From Sphingomonas sanxanigenens DSM 19645 = NX02 (lineage in GTDB: Bacteria > Pseudomonadota > Alphaproteobacteria > Sphingomonadales > Sphingomonadaceae), in the NCBI RefSeq assembly GCF_000512205.2, contig NZ_CP006644.1, positions 2,536,520 through 2,600,519 on the forward strand: a stretch of 64,000 nucleotides of DNA, given 5' to 3'. The position numbers and the translations under genes were made by a program. Numbering within the stretch: position 1 is the stretch's first letter; every line of letters starts with the position of its first letter. The notes under the pieces are model-generated. The model had not been told where the DNA came from, ran no database searches, and saw only the letters and a list, made by a program, of their open reading frames with translations. Shown here piece after piece: positions 63,696-64,000 of the stretch.

Positions 63696-64000
63696 ATGGC
63701 CCTGAGCGACATCTGTGCCGACTGCGCGGTTCGCGACCACGCCCTGTGCGGCAGCCTGGACGATCGGGAGCTCGACGCGCTCAACAGCCTCGGGCAGAAG
63801 CGGCGGATCGCCCGCGGCGAAACCCTGATCTGGGCGGGCGACGACAATCTCATCTGCGCCAACCTGTTGAGCGGCGTCATGAAAATGGTGGCTTCCACCA
63901 GCGATGGCCGCGAACAGATCGTCGGCCTGCTCTATCCCGCGGACTTCGTCGGCCAGCCCTATCGCGAAGAAGCCGACTTCTCGATCACCGCGCTGACCGA
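63696..64000 (+). CDS. FNR-type (Crp/Fnr family) regulator, N-terminal part, cut by window edge
   Basis: Open to the window edge (101 codons). The ATG at 63696 gives MALSDICADCAVRDHALCG, with cysteines 7, 10 and 18 in the C-x2-C-x7-C arrangement used by alphaproteobacterial FnrN/FixK-like proteins to hold an oxygen-labile iron-sulfur cluster. A cyclic-nucleotide-binding-like beta-roll follows (GETLIWAGDDNLICANLLSG, MKMVASTSDGREQIVGLLYP, ADFVGQPY). A further in-frame ATG at 63603 would add 31 residues with another cysteine. The DNA-binding helix-turn-helix lies outside the window. Probably recognises the box upstream of cydA. Confidence 0.85.
   Translation, partial: MALSDICADCAVRDHALCGSLDDRELDALNSLGQKRRIARGETLIWAGDDNLICANLLSGVMKMVASTSDGREQIVGLLYPADFVGQPYREEADFSITALT

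Overview
The window is high-G+C, densely packed chromosomal DNA. Gene content and protein style point to an alphaproteobacterium of the Sphingomonadaceae, most likely Sphingomonas or a close relative. The evidence is a ChvG/ChvI two-component pair beside a short HprK, HPr and mannose-type EIIA, a divergent ATP-type pckA, FixJ-type and FNR-type regulators with alphaproteobacterial features, and LptD/SurA outer-membrane biogenesis. The genus is an inference from remembered protein similarity; no search was run.

Layout. 1-6.4 kb: a truncated pepA diverges from an lptD-surA-pdxA-rsmA operon (outer-membrane assembly, B6 synthesis, rRNA modification). 6.4-12.7 kb: a TPR protein, an RsmB-type methyltransferase, guaB, a CitE-like lyase, nfeD with a small monooxygenase, a conserved unknown and a SpoU-type RNA methyltransferase. 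12.7-18.9 kb: a tight, overlapping signalling run chvI-chvG-hprK-rapZ-EIIA-HPr facing away from pckA, which ends in a clear intrinsic terminator. 19.1-24.8 kb: a PilZ-like protein, a lipoprotein, a ThuA-like protein, an SNF2-type helicase and two identical tRNA-Arg(ACG) genes. 24.8-30.3 kb: a second lipoprotein, gamma-carbonic anhydrase, GNAT acetyltransferase, hemB, a cytochrome P450 divergent from a TetR regulator with a palindrome between them, and an unusual P-loop kinase-like fusion. 30.4-36.3 kb: recG, sdhE and mfd.

36.4-41.5 kb holds the most interesting gene. It encodes a 1696-residue single-protein machine: a split SF1 helicase, then a PD-(D/E)XK nuclease of the DUF559/Vsr-like type, then an Mrr-N-like winged helix. 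Its base composition looks lower in G+C than its neighbours and it stands alone between housekeeping genes. I read it as a candidate one-gene anti-phage or anti-plasmid system.

41.8-47.9 kb: a SleB-type cell wall hydrolase, a polysaccharide or peptidoglycan O-acetylation cluster (MBOAT, two SGNH proteins, a small membrane protein), a small membrane protein and an NmrA-like protein. 48-55.2 kb is regulatory. It carries a soluble histidine kinase with a receiver protein and a FixJ-type regulator, then a beta-propeller sensor kinase overlapping its NarL-type regulator; inverted repeats of CCCC-N4-GGGG type lie here. 55.4-57.2 kb: an unknown protein and an enoyl-CoA hydratase.

57.3-64 kb is a cytochrome bd module: cydDC diverges from cydABX, with a near-perfect FNR box between them, and an FNR-type regulator gene with an N-terminal cysteine cluster starts just after cydX and runs off the window. 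Binding site, target genes and probable regulator therefore sit together.

Apart from the tRNA region (24496-24825) no gap exceeds about 300 bases. No CRISPR array, insertion sequence, prophage, rRNA or riboswitch was recognised.
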